64,000 nt of DNA from Saccharina japonica (lineage: Eukaryota; Sar; Phaeophyceae; Laminariales; Laminariaceae): assembly GCA_008828725.1 (NCBI GenBank), contig MEHQ01003871.1, forward strand, positions 1 through 64,000, given 5' to 3'. Below the pieces are notes generated by a model, which did no database searches, was not told where the DNA came from, and saw nothing but the letters and a program-made list of their open reading frames with translations. The translations under genes and the position numbers were made by a program. Positions 42,714 to 54,390 of this stretch are shown here, one piece after another. Positions within the stretch are counted from its first letter, which is position 1. Every line of letters starts with the position of its first letter.

Positions 42714-43777
42714 GTTCGTGGTATTTTTACTTGGAGTTAGTGTGGAGGAACGTCTGCTGTGGGCAGTGCCGGGAGCGCCCTGGGTCGTCTCGTTCCCGAA
42801 TTTCGCCGAGGGCGGGTGTTCTGGTATGCGTAATGGACGAAAACGGCCCTCGGGTGGCGCGGCGGCCCGCGCTCGCGTGTGTGGCTCTATATAAGGGGGG
42901 TTCCGTGTCAAAAACGAAGTTTTGATCGGGTACAGGTATGTTTTTCTCGGAATAGCCCTTGAATTCTGTTATTTGTGTTTATTTTGTTTGTTTGTTTCTT
43001 GTTGAGTTGTTCACTGGGGGGCGGCGGCGAAGGTAGCACCGACTCTTGACACCGATATTGGTGAGAGTAGGAAGGAGATGGCAGAAGGTGTGACATGGTC
43101 CCCGTATCGGTTTTGTACCAGAGACGGGAACTTGTTAGTATCATCGCCTTGAGAACGACATTTCTCTTTTCCTCTCTTCTAGTGCCTTCCTTCTTGCTCT
43201 TTGCCTTGTTTTTCTCTTTGTCACTACCACCCTAAGCCCGTGTCCTCCTCTTCTTCGTGTTGCTTCATCGGTGCAGCAGTTATCTGTTCCTCTTGGGCAC
43301 GTGTGCTTTTATTCTAGGGGCGCTTCTGTATCCCTGCGTCATTTGCATTATGTTTCATTTCAGAATTCGTTTTTATTTTATTTGTTGTCTTTTTGTGCCT
43401 TTTTTCGGTTCGGCTCCTGTCGTTGTGTTATCGTACCGGGTACGTTAGCAACTCACTTGCTTTGCCCATTTGTGAACGTTTAGTTTGTTTTGGTTTTTCT
43501 CTGTTTCACAGTCTGTGACCACAAAATTCGTGTCGCTCTAGAATTAGGAATCAGGACAGACACTGGGTCTACTGATGTGGTTCGGCAGAAATAACGCATT
43601 TAGCGTGAAGACAACACACACACACACACATGTTTTTTTTTGCGAGACGCGTTAGGGAGCCCTGTGACGACACTGATCGAGCGATAGAACGACCACCGAC
43701 AGGCACGGCGAGCAAAACGCGAAACAGGCGCCAGCGGAGACAGGGTCGGAGAGGGGGGCTGGCCTTGTCTGGGCGGA
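42714..43777. other. No supported gene; CA microsatellite and dispersed repeat
   Basis: GC-richer at 42740-42890. About 43537-43620 matches 1600-1690 (dispersed repeat). A short CACA run lies at 43612-43630. Frames are short and unrecognised. Confidence 0.4.
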
Positions 43778-43782
43778 GTCTG

Positions 43783-44515
43783 TATTGGATCTTATCCTTG
43801 TTGGCAAGTCATCTTCTGTCGTCACTCGATAACACGGAGTAATAATCAGTAGTATGCATAGTTTATTATGCTCACGAGTTGGATCCTCGAAGTATCGAGT
43901 AGTGGCCAATCAGAGTTCATTATCAATCAAGCCAGTGAAGGTATGCAGGACAAGGTATCCATTATCGTACCTGGTGTCTACCGTACTATATCGTAAGTGG
44001 CTTAGTTGCTCAGTATCCACGTGTGGAACAAAATTCCTCCAAGTAAACACGATGCGGAATAATTGATAGTCTGTCTTATGTGATTTGGTTGTTCTGTGTG
44101 GTACAGTAAGTATTACCGTACGTATAGAGACTACGTACAAGATCAGTCACGATTGTTGTTGCGTCATCCGACGCAAGCTATCGTAGCAAGGGCATGTTGA
44201 TGTTTGTGATTCAAGATCGTTGTGCATGTTGCTATTCGTAATCCTCAAGATCATCAAGGGAACAGGAGCGTTTGCACGCCCACTCTCTCACACTTCTTTT
44301 GCTCGTCATCAACCTCGCTTTTGAGCACATACATTAATCAACATTGTTGGCCTGGAGTCTTCTCTTCTATTGAAGCGTTCATACAAGTTTTCCTAACAGC
44401 GACTTAAGCGTTCACCCTCAAATGTAGGTTGTGTCTTGACTGGTAATCAGCAAGCGAACCTACAGCGTACAAACTAGCTGCGAGCTGGTATACACGCTAC
44501 ACCATATCGTTATTA
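43783..44515 (+). repeat. 5' LTR of copia-like element
   Basis: About 733 bp, starting TATTGGATC and ending CGTTATTA. Nearly identical to 46998-47730. The alignment extends two bases left (TG in this copy, CG in the other), leaving slight end ambiguity. Contains GTCTGTCTTATGTG.TTTGG and CATCATCAAGGGAACAGGAG-type conserved stretches in both copies. Confidence 0.9.
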
Positions 44516-44816
44516 GGTTATGAGCTTCGCATAAACGCGTGAACGTGGTAGCGACGGAGACATCGGAGGTCAAGATCTCACCACCCCGGCTACAACGACT
44601 GACTTCAGTTTATGAAGATTTGACCCTCAACGTTTCAGCACGACAACAGCATAGCTGCGGGTCTCGACGTACGTCTAGTGCAAGACTACGCCAGGGGACC
44701 CCGAGCTGCTGCTTCCGCTACGAGCTTCACGAGAGAGCTGCGTCGTCGTCAAGCTGCTGTGATCCGCGAGCGACTACAACATCGTACGAGTACACCGTCG
44801 GTAGACTGCTGCGAAA
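44516..44816 (+). other. Leader of the copia-like element
   Basis: 300 bp between LTR and the gag ATG, starting GGTTATGAGCTTCGC. This may include the primer-binding site, though I cannot match a specific tRNA. Confidence 0.45.
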
Positions 44817-45581
44817 ATGGACAACCTGACGAGCAACAACACCAACAGCAATCTGATGAACGCGGTACGAGGGATCAAGCCCTGCGCTGGAGAGAAGCCA
44901 GAAGACTTCGCCGAATGGCACAAGAAGGCTGGCTTCATCATCAGTATGCAGCGCCCTGACATATTTGCGGTCATGGAAGATCAAGCTAGGCCCACGGAAG
45001 AAACGGACCAAGCCGAAGACACTGCACCGCTGCTGACTTCGGGACTGCTTTACACTGCTGGAGGGACCCTACTGCAACGACAAGCTGGGTTCGACTGCGC
45101 CAACCAAGACCTATATGCAATCCTGTACTTGGTCACCGACAAGGCAGCGGCTCTCCTCGTGGATATTCATGCATACGACGAGCGTGGGACCCGAGGCGAC
45201 GGGCAGAAGGTTATGAAGGAGCTAGAAGCAAAGTACCTCCGGGTTACGAACGAGACAATCCGCACCTTGCAGGCAGCACTTGCAGCTACGACCATGGCGC
45301 CGGACCAAGATCCCGATCACTACATTATGCAGGCTACACGCCTCCGCAGCCGACTGGCCGCGGTCAAGGAACCTGTCACCGATCGTCACTTCACCGACAT
45401 CATAGTCCAAGGGCTGCCGGAGAGCTACCGCGACATCAAACTGACCACCTACAAGGACCCGGATTTCGATATGTCGAAGATCCAGACTACGATGAGGCAT
45501 TTGTACCTGGACGGGCTGTCGAGGAAAATGACAGGGGAAATCGCTGTGCGTGGAACCATCATGACAGCAGTAGCAGCATAA
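44817..45581 (+). CDS. Copia-type Gag
   Basis: 254-residue open frame starting MDNLTSNNTN, the first ATG after the leader. It reads GEKPEDFAEWHKKAGFII, then LYAILYLVTDKAAALL and KVMKELEAKYLRVTNETIRT. It continues with DPDHYIMQATRLRSRL and HFTDIIVQGLPESYRDIKL. This is the helical organisation of copia Gag (UBN2/Retrotran_gag type), with the typical I.QGLP.SY block near the C-terminus. Gag assembles the cytoplasmic particle that packages element RNA. TAA at 45579-45581 ends the frame 18 bp before a zinc knuckle in the same frame. The stop is therefore either a nonsense mutation or a leaky stop. Confidence 0.85.
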   Translation: MDNLTSNNTNSNLMNAVRGIKPCAGEKPEDFAEWHKKAGFIISMQRPDIFAVMEDQARPTEETDQAEDTAPLLTSGLLYTAGGTLLQRQAGFDCANQDLYAILYLVTDKAAALLVDIHAYDERGTRGDGQKVMKELEAKYLRVTNETIRTLQAALAATTMAPDQDPDHYIMQATRLRSRLAAVKEPVTDRHFTDIIVQGLPESYRDIKLTTYKDPDFDMSKIQTTMRHLYLDGLSRKMTGEIAVRGTIMTAVAA

Positions 45582-45911
45582 TCATCGGATCCTAGCTCTG
45601 GCGTAATCTGCCACAAGTGTGGAAAGGATGGACACTACAAGAGCGGTTGCGTAGTGCCGAGGTACCGGTACGGAAAGGACAAGAAGCCTGCTGCAGGACC
45701 AAACAACAGGAAGGCTGGAGGTGGAGCTGGGCAAAAGTGGTGCTCGGTACACAAGACAACGACACACTCCGACACGGAATGCTATGCGCAAGGAGCTGCA
45801 CGCCCACAAACGACGAGCAGCACGCACACGGCGGCTGTGGTACGCGTCGACACCGACGAGTGGCCTACGGTAAAATTCGACGACGATTTTGACAAGGGCT
45901 TTCAATTTTAG
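45582..45911 (+). pseudogene. Gag C-terminal zinc-knuckle segment
   Basis: In the same frame as Gag, beyond its TAA: VICHKCGKDGHYKSGC is a CCHC knuckle (C-x2-C-x4-H-x4-C). WCSVHKTTTHSDTECY follows, a second Cys/His block commonly found at this place in copia polyproteins. The frame stops with TAG at 45911. RNA-binding role inferred from the family. Confidence 0.8.
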
Positions 45912-46997
45912 CTCTTGCAACTTCGCCACCGGATCGTCACCTGGGGTCTATGAGCAAGATTGTCATCGACCGCTGGAGTATCATGTAAACACGGGGTCGT
46001 CGGAAATGACGGCTGCCGAGATCCTGTAAAGAAGCGCGTGAGGTTGTCCGAAAGATACCTTCCGAAATCGTCACAGCACTGTTCTCTGGGACTGTCAGGG
46101 CTACTGGGTCGCCAACAACAGAAAAGTGGGGTCACTGGAGAGATATCTTTCAGGACCGGGCCACCGCATCACCTACTATCTATTGGAATTGCCGGCAGAG
46201 AACGTCTGCTGGAATCACCACATCATCATCGCTGGACGTCATCACCGTTTGGGACTGAACGGACATTTTCGCTCGTGGGATGGCTGGACCATCATCATAT
46301 TCTGGATCACCAGGAGGGAAGGAGGGACATCTGTACCGCCCTGGTCGTACGGACATAACGGCAACATTCTTTTGTTTGTTTCGTAGTACGTAGCACCACA
46401 CGCCTTCTTTGTACTCGTACGGGGGGGCGGCAGAAGCGTGGTAAGCTGCTAGGCTATTTGTGCGACATTAGTACCATATATGTCTGTCTGGTAAATGTAC
46501 AGGAAGACCCACACGACTTCCACGATTTTTTGTGTGTGACTTTATCGGTTTGCATGCTATTCCCTGCGTCAAACCTGTCACATCAGTGGTAGGCCTATAC
46601 GTTGCCAGGTTTCGCGTTGTAGTTTTTTGCGTTAGCTGTAAAAGGATTGATCACCCGTCAAAAGCAAAGCAGGAACGAATGTTTTGTTTTCGACGTTGCA
46701 AAGGAGTAATGAAACTTTGTTGCGACATAGCAATGGATTCTACTTCGTTAGTATGTATGCAGACAAGTAGTTTAGACAAGTACATTTAAACCAAGTAATT
46801 GGATCCTCGTATTTTGAATTAATGGCATTTGCATGGTGGGCACATAGTAGAAAACGAGTTGGAGTGTTTTTTGTTTGTTTTGGGCATGTAACGCAGGCGT
46901 AGAAAAGCGGGATGTCAGCGAGAGGTCGTTTTATTTGCTGTGTTTGCCTGGATTTGCCCGCATGTAACATGTTACGGGTTATCGTGTCGAGGGGTCG
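45912..46997. other. Pol-less internal tail of the copia-like element
   Basis: No DSG protease, integrase or YVDD reverse transcriptase motif on either strand. Frames of 85-132 codons have no recognised domain. Either pol was deleted or the tail is unrelated sequence, as in gag-only non-autonomous elements. Confidence 0.6.
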
Positions 46998-47730
46998 TAT
47001 TGGATTATATCCTTGTTGGCAAGTCATCTTTTGTCGTCACTCGATAACACGGAGTAATAATCAGTAGTATGCATAGTTTATTATGCTCAAGAGTTGGATC
47101 CTCGAAGTATCGAGTAGTGGCCAATCAGAGTTCATTATCAGTCAAGCCAGTGAAGGTATGCAGGACAAGTTATCCATTATCGAACCTGGTGTCTACCGTA
47201 CTATATCGTAAGTGGTTTAGTTGCTTAGTATCCACGTGTGGAACAAAATTCCTCCAAGTAAACACGATGCGGAATAATTGATAGTCTGTCTTATGTGCTT
47301 TGGTTGTTCTGTGTGGTACAGTAAGTATTACCGTACGTATAGAGACTACGTACAAGATCAGTCACGATTGTTGTTGCGTCATCCGACGCAAGCTATCGTA
47401 GCAAGGGCATGTTGATGTTTGCGATTCAAGATCGTTGTGCATGTTGCTGTTCGTAATCCTGAAGATCATCAAGGGAACAGGAGCGTTCGCACGCCCACTC
47501 TCTCACACTTCTTTTGCTCGTCATCACCCTCGCTTTTGAGCACATACATTCATCAACATTGTTGGCCTGGAGTCTTCTCTTCTATTGAAGCGTTCATACA
47601 AGTTTGCCTAACAGCGACTTCAGCGTTCACCCTCAAATGTAGGTTGTGTCTTGACTGGTATTCAGCAAGCGAGCCTACAACGTACAAACCAGCTACGAAC
47701 TGGTATACACGCTACACCATATCCTTATTA
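46998..47730 (+). repeat. 3' LTR of copia-like element
   Basis: Partner of 43783-44515, same length, followed by GTCTG. An open frame that crosses it (47419-48114) is not a gene. Confidence 0.9.
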
Positions 47731-48044
47731 GTCTGTGCCGGGCTAGTTGAGAGAGGGGCGTCGCGCGTACATGGCCACCAGCTGCAAAGCTCCTTCTCTC
47801 TTTACGCAGAAGTTATAGTTTTCCCAGATTGTTTATTTTGTCAGGGGAAATTTATATTTTCAATTAAAAACATCCCAGCCTATTTTTTGCGAGCTGGCCA
47901 TTCTGGTTTTATAAACCATTTCATCCGTCATTTTTTTTTCATCTGTCCATTTCGATGGTACCATACCATGTTACTGTTTTATCTCTATATCGATATAGTG
48001 CTGCAGACATATACCGCTACATGCACCGTTCCACACCGGAAAAC

Positions 48045-48400
48045 CCCTGCTGTGGATATACCTGTTGCTGCACCATACATATATACGTGCATTATTGTTT
48101 CATCTGCCCATTGATTGTATACTATGTTACTGTTGCTGTACGTATTGCTGCGGTGCTGTACCCTGAAATCACACTGCTGCTGTTTATTGTTGTTGTAAGT
48201 GGGTGGGTCGGCTTTGTATTTTTGTTTCGGCTACAAAGACTCCGCGTGGATGCCGGCATAGAGTATGTCAATTCACCTGATCTGTGGATTGCGTTATCGG
48301 GTGTGGATCGTGGACCAGTTATTCTGTGGTGTTTTTGTTTATGCCCGCTATAGTACCGGCCCCGCCCTGGCTTAGTTCGGGCCACTTTAGTACATTTTTT
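48045..48400 (+). repeat. Module R3, copy 2
   Basis: Shares with 48625-48990 the run TACCTGTTGCTGCACCATA, ATTGATTGT, GAAATCACAC, GTGGGTGGGT, GCGTGGATGCCGGCATA and TTGCGTTATCGGGTGTGGAT. Related to 4590-5300. No conserved protein. Confidence 0.8.
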
Positions 48401-48414
48401 ATTAGCCCCTGCTG

Positions 48415-48481
48415 CTGCTGCTATACGACTACTACAACAACAACTACTACTACTACTACTACTGTTGTACTACGACTACTA

Positions 48482-48558
<77 letters not shown>

Positions 48559-48565
48559 GACTACT
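48415..48565. repeat. CTA/TAC trinucleotide array
   Basis: Almost pure CTA repeats from about 48480 to 48557, with imperfect CTA/CAA units before. It separates two copies of module R3. Confidence 0.95.
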
Positions 48566-48624
48566 ACTGCTGAACGTACTGCCTGTGCTGCCGTGTACTG
48601 ATTTCACACTACTGTAACTTGTTG

Positions 48625-48990
48625 TAGTGGTGGGTGTACCTGTTGCTGCACCATAAATTATACACGTACGCGTACCACTGTTTCCGCTGACCATTGATTG
48701 TGTCATACGACGTAACTGTTGCCACTATTATGTACGGATACTACTACTGTACGTACACTGCTGTGGTCCTGTACACTGGGAAATCACACTACTACTGCTG
48801 TTTGTTGTTGCAGTGGGTGGGTGGATCGACTTTTGTTTTTGTCGGCTACTACAAGGGCTCTGCGTGGATGCCGGCATATAGTGCGTCACTTTACCTGATA
48901 TGTCGATTGCGTTATCGGGTGTGGATCGTGGACCAGTTATTCTTTGGTGTTTTTGTTTTTGTTCGGGGTACCACTTAGTACATTATTTAG
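48625..48990 (+). repeat. Module R3, copy 3
   Basis: Direct repeat of 48045-48400, offset about 580 bp across the CTA array. It ends with the GATCGTGGACCAGTTATTCT and GTACCACTTAGTACA landmarks also seen at 5205-5300. Confidence 0.8.
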
Positions 48991-49074
48991 TAGCCCCTTC
49001 TGCTGAATGAACCATTGCTGGACATATCTCGTCGTGCGATGAGACTGGTGTCAAGTGTTGCTGTGCCATATCCG

Positions 49075-49275
49075 TCGCACCCGCCGCCGCTCGCTCGGCC
49101 GCGCGCCCGCCGCTCGGTCGTCCGCGCGCCCGCCGCCGCTCGGTCGACCGCGCGCCCAACCCCCCTCGGTCGACCGCGCGCCCGACGCCGCTCGGTCGAC
49201 CGCGGCGGCCTTGGGCCGCCCTCGTCGATCGCCCGCCGCCGCCGCTCGATCGCTCGGTCGCTCGCCCGCCGTCGC
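49075..49275. repeat. GC-rich tandem repeat island
   Basis: Degenerate repeats of CGCTCGGTCGACCGCGCGCC (20-26 bp), rich in CGCGCG and GTCGAC, in otherwise AT-richer DNA. Open frames on both strands (Arg/Ala/Pro/Ser-rich) reflect the repeat only. Confidence 0.9.
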
Positions 49276-52004
49276 CCTTGTAGTGGTGTAATGCATGACA
49301 CACGTTTGCTACCTGCTAAGCTGCTATTCTGATGCAACACCATCTTACAAGCGTGTGTTTGCACGAACGAGAGTGCGCGGTACCGGCGTTCCCACCACTA
49401 CAACCACAGCCAGCTAAATATCGCGCGACAGATCGGCAGTCGGTTCCTCTGTGGGTGTAGCCTAAATGGGTCGTCGACGACCGTGAGGATCTACAAACAT
49501 TATGGAACATTAGATTAGGCTTGAAAAATATTTACGCGTTTTTCTTCATGATTCCGTGCACCCCTCGTGAAACATTCCACATTTTGTGTTGCGTCATCTC
49601 TGTCTATCAATGACGGAAAGTGTTGTACTATCCCAGACGGCACCCAGAAAAAAAAAGAAAAAATTATGTAGATATTTTCTGATACATGTTGATTGTTTTT
49701 TTCTATATTCTAGACTACAGCAGTTGGAGTACAATATACCAGGTAGTGGTTGTACGAACTTGTCGAAGTCGATGGCATGAACACTCAACGCCGAAGCATT
49801 TATGGCCGGCATTTCGTGTGCCCGAACTAAAACAATAAATTAATCATGCTAAACTCTAATTTCGGTACGAAGTAATGAATTAAAAATGCAGGATATTTGT
49901 TGAATTGGTTTGACGAGGTTGTACTCCCGAACCGGAAACTAAATAATTACATCTTGATTCATTTTAATGAAGTGTGCGACGCTAGCACTTTTAATATCAG
50001 AGAGGACGTTATGGAGTCAGGCGGATTATTATGCCGTCGGATTGAGAGGGTAGAAATCCTCGGTTTCCGATCTACGCTTATTTCGACGGGGTGTGTCTGT
50101 ATGCCTTCCCTACAGTCAATCGGATCGAGTTTGCAGTTTTGTATGGTCTTCCTTGGAGCGGTTGACACGAGAGTTGAAACCAGCTTCGTGTCTTGCTCGC
50201 GGGTTCTAGGAGGTGCTGCGCTGCCAACAGCAGCATCAGCAGCAGTAAAGAGCAGCAGCAGCAGTAGCGCAGTCAACCCAGCATCGGAGAAATATTTAGG
50301 CTGCCGCTGGGTGTGTTTGGAGGGGTGGAGAGAGATGCGGTGAACTTCAAAAACCTTGTCGATTGTGAAAGCCAATCCACGAATCCCGTCAAAAACTCGA
50401 GTTCGTCGACGGGATTTGTGGATTGGATTTCTCAATCGAAAAAGATGGGATCGAAAAGTCTATTTTTCAACTGTATAAGAAACCCTGATTGTGTCTCCAA
50501 TCGGAAACCGGCCTTTTTGATCCACGTATCCGACTGCATAATAATTAGCCTCAGGATTAGTTGAAAACAAAAAAATACTCTGAAAGCCATATGAAATAAG
50601 TTTATAGCACGTTCACCCGCAAATAGTATTGATGGATTGTTTACAAAATTATTGTTTCTTATCGGCGGATTGTACAATGAAACAAACAAGCAATACTTCG
50701 TACGTACTTTCGGGCGAATGCAGCTATCGAACAGGGTTTCAGCTTGCAAAGTCGTAGATTCAGTCGGCTTTCTCGTTGTTTTTCATTAATGAGCATGCTG
50801 CAATCTCGGAGCGAGTACAAACCGGACAGTCCCGTGTCAGCAATAAAAAGTTATATCGTTCGGCCAACATCACACCCCAGCCGCACCCAACCCCCTCTGT
50901 TTATAACTGTTTTCCCCAGCTCTCCACAACACGGTTTCCTGCCACCGTTTCCCCACACATGCAACTCAAGTATCAACAGCAGCGGCAGCGCCTGCAGCAT
51001 CTAGCGGTGGCGGCAGCAGGAGCAGCAGCAGAAGCAGTAGCAGCAGCAGAAGCAGTAGCAGCAGCAGCAGCACGACGGTGCGAGGTCGCAGCGGTCTACA
51101 GTATTTGCCAACCGTCCAAGTTGGGCTCTGGACGTGGTCGGAAGAAAAGCCGTTCTCACCTCTTGCCGTGTTGCTGCTACTACAGAATAATATCGCTGCT
51201 GCTCCTTTTGCTTGATGGTGCTGCTGCTGCTGGTGGCTGGTGGCTTGTGGCTCCTGCACCGACTATGCAGCTTGCGCGTACGACGCCCTTGCTTGCCAAC
51301 ATCAATCAGGCGGTAGCGGAGCTGGACACTGCTGTTTCGCCTCTTTTGTGGCTGGCACACCGCTTATTATTCATGACATTATTACTGTAGTTTTTACACA
51401 CGTTTCGTCCCCCCGCATTGTTGGGGGTTCCGAAAATAAATAACTTGATGTCTGATTTCTAGTAGGTTCGTCACAAAAATCCGGATCTTCTTTTTTGACC
51501 TGATCGAATCAAATTTCATGTCAACCCTTGGATAACTAATGAAAAAACGTATATATCTCGTCTCCTCAAATTCGGAAAAAAACGTACCAGGTATTTACCC
51601 AGTTTTGTACAAAACCATTCAGAAAATTAATAAATACCTCTTGAAACACACACGTATGTATTCTGTTATGTACAATACATATGGCAGTAGGTATGTGTTT
51701 GACCAGTGTGATGCATACGAGAAGCGATAGTACACGTTTAAATACTTTAGTTTTCTCCTTTGACTAGAGTCAAGGCGCTTAATCCGCCCAATTTTCTTCT
51801 ATTGCGGGTGAGCATACGGTGTAGTCGCTGCTGCTCGTTGTTGTTGCTGCTGCGCTGCAGTGTATTGGTTCTGCTTTTCATTTTTCGGTGTGGATTGATG
51901 TTTTGCTGCTTCCAAGGTAACCGCTTTTTCTCGTGTCACCCTCAATTCATATCCTCCAAAGCAAAGCGTTGTTTTTTCTCAGGTTTTGCATGACGCAGCA
52001 ACCC
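49276..52004. other. No supported gene; CAG arrays
   Basis: Contains CAG-type runs at 50230-50275 and 51000-51080. A 204-codon plus frame at 50776-51390 is Ala-rich only because of the repeat. A 148-codon frame at 49897-50343 and its 158-codon antisense partner have no recognised domain. A short palindrome-like AATCCACGAATCCCGTC/GACGGGATTTGTGGATT pair lies at 50375-50428. Confidence 0.4.
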
Positions 52005-54390
52005 TTCTCGCCAGTTCGGCTAACGCCACTTGCCTCTAGTACTTAACAGTTGATACCGGATGGGCTATCCAGCCTGCACTTGACATATATGGAAGATAAT
52101 GGTCATTTGGGGATAAACCCCCTGGATTGCATGTCATTTGGCGGTAAAGGAAAAAATGCGCCTGCGGAACGTGCTTCCGCGAGCCCAAACAGGCATCAAA
52201 CGCAATCCCGAAGACCTGGCGAGATGCCCGAAGCCCATTCCAAGCACGCACCCAATCTTGTTTTTGTTTTCGGCGCGTGTTTGGGCCTAACGGGACAGCG
52301 GCGCATGAGGGGGCCAACGAAGCCCCCCCTTAGACCAGGGGATAACCCCGCGTATCTACTAAATTCATTTACTCCCCCCAATTGGCCACATATTTTACCC
52401 TGTTTAACCGACACCATACCCCCTTTGGACCACCTGTGACAGCCACAAAAACGACTACCGTGTACGTATCCACGTCATCGCCCAGCAGCCCGATTAGACC
52501 ACGGGGTCGAACACCCAGAACTTGCCAGTAGTCGGGATCGTTTGTCTCCCGAGAAATCTCGGCACAAACGTGTATGTCGGCGAATGGGTCGTGAGTTGCT
52601 GGGTGCTTGGTGCTTGGTACTTGGTTGCTGGGTGATCCTCGTGATCCGTACTCAAACACATCGGCTTGCCGTCGGGGATGGATAAGATGAGGGACAAGAG
52701 GAAAGCAACTCTCAAGAAGACTAATGACCGTTCGGTACGCCTGATGTTGCTCGTGTCCCAAAGACCCCTCCCGTCCGACAACCCAACACCGAGCATCTAT
52801 GGCCCACAGCACCCAGCAACGAAGCACCAAACACCAAGCACCCAGCAACTCACGACCCATACGCCGAGCATACACGTATGTGTTCTGATTCTCCCATCAC
52901 CGTCTTGTTTTCTCAGAAGAGCCGATATCTTCATATCGTCTTTAAAGATTTGTTGTGTATAGTTGTAGCGATATTTCATGGGAGACAAACGACCCCGACT
53001 ACTCGCAAGTCCCGGATGTTCCGCCCCGAGATATACTCGGGCTGCTGGGTGGTGACGTGGATACGTACGATGTAACCGTTTTTGAGGCTGTCACAGGTGT
53101 TCAGAAGGGGGTATGGTTTCTGTCAAACGCGGTGAAATAGGTGGCCAGTTGGGGGTAGTAGATACTTTTAGGTGATACGTGGGGTTATCCCCACCCCATG
53201 ATGTGGTCAACGGTGAGGCTTCATTTGCCTCCTCACGCGCCGCTGTCTCGTTAGGCCCAAACACGTGCTTGAAAAAAAACCCAGACGTTGTGTGCGTGTT
53301 TGGCATGAGCTTCGGGCATCTCGCCAGGGCTTCGGAATTGCGTTTGAGGCCTGTTTGGGCCCACGGAAGCGCGTGCCGCGGGCTCGTTTTGTCTATACCC
53401 CCAAATGGCCTGAAAATCAGGGGGTATACCCTCAAATGTCCATTTATCTATATAGAACATACTTCGACGTATATACAAAGACTGATTCTCCGACCATGGG
53501 GCAACGCTAACACCAAAGGAGGAAGCACGGTACGCAAGGAAGACGTAGGTATGTCGACAGGGGTATACAACGCGGGGAAAACCAACAGCAGGAATTGGTT
53601 CGGTAGCCAGAACGAGCCTCGGGCCTTCATTCGTTTTATGTCGATCGATATAGCTGCTTAATTACTCCTTTAATGTCGTAAGACGCAGGTAGAGAACAAA
53701 GCTGTCCAACCGCTGATACACAGACATTATTAGCCATGCCCATACCCGATTCCGCTGCGACTCACAAATTGTACGGATCTCCTTGCAGGCGGTGTCTATG
53801 CTCACACCTCAAATGTCACCATGGCCGGCAGCGTTGAGTACGTGAACAACTCGGCCATACACCGTGGAGGTGAGACGAGTCATTCGGCTGCTTCTTTTCA
53901 AGCAGATTGGTCGCTGCACTTGGAAAGGCATACTTCTCCTAACACAAGCTTTGACGCTGTGAATCGTAAGCAACATATCGGGCACCAATTCCACCTTGAA
54001 TTTCGAACTGTTGCAATATTTGTTGCACCACATCATGCGTACCTGGCATTGTGTAGAAACGTGTTCTGGCCACGAAGGGTCGGGTAGACATCATCCACGG
54101 GCTTTCGGATGTCTCAAAGCTCAAATGTTTTTCGCGGTATATATTTATCGCATTGATTCTGAAACGCAACTTTGAACTTTCGAACCTGCGGCTGATTCGT
54201 GCCTTAGCACAGAGTGGGAGTGTGAGGTTAGGGTCTGGTACACAGAAGGGTTTGTTACTCGCTAGATTCGCCGTCTGGTTGATGACAAGAGAGGCTTACC
54301 CTTCCTCTTCGCGATGCTTTAGTGGTCTAAATTGATCGAATATTTGACTTCGCCAAACATGACAAACAACAACACCCACTTCAACATATG
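52005..54390 (+). repeat. ~990-bp tandem unit 1 (interrupted) with Pmp-like motif
   Basis: Unit 1 of three. It starts at the TTCGGCTAACGCCACTTGCC segment (TTCGCCACCGCCACTTGC in units 2 and 3) and is split by the 52088-53455 foldback element. At 53785-53877 the plus strand reads AGGVYAHTSNVTMAG, SVEYVNNSAIHRGGE. This resembles one turn of a parallel beta-helix of the Pmp type, in which GG-A/V-Y and F/Y-x-x-N motifs alternate. The frame is not open across the unit, so this is a relic. Confidence 0.6.
52088..53455. mobile_element. 1.36-kb foldback element with arms over 500 bp
   Basis: Left arm about 52088-52640 and right arm about 52800-53455 are inverted copies. Outer ends share ATGG.CATTTG.GG.TA.ACC. 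Inner parts share CTCACGACCCAT and CACCCAGCAAC. Each arm carries a related frame reading inward-outward (PGEMPEAHSKHAPN and PGEMPEAHAKHAHN; both end ...DTIPPLDHL or ETIPPSEHL). The centre (52640-52800) is unique. Units 2 and 3 of the host repeat lack it and show the approximate empty site. Confidence 0.8.

Larger units (their letters stand above)
43783..47730 (+). mobile_element. Copia-like LTR element with gag but no pol
   Basis: 3.95-kb element with two matching LTRs, flanked by GTCTG at 43778-43782 and 47731-47735, a 5-bp target duplication. Inside are a copia-type gag with a zinc knuckle and about 1.1 kb without protease, integrase or RT. It would need Pol from another element. Close LTR similarity points to relatively recent insertion. 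Confidence 0.85.

Noticed and set aside
47419..48114. 231-codon open frame
   Set aside because: Starts inside the copia 3' LTR and runs into flanking repeat DNA; no domain.
50776..51390. 204-codon Ala-rich protein
   Set aside because: Ala run comes from CAG/GCA repeats; the antisense gives Leu runs; no domain outside the repeat.
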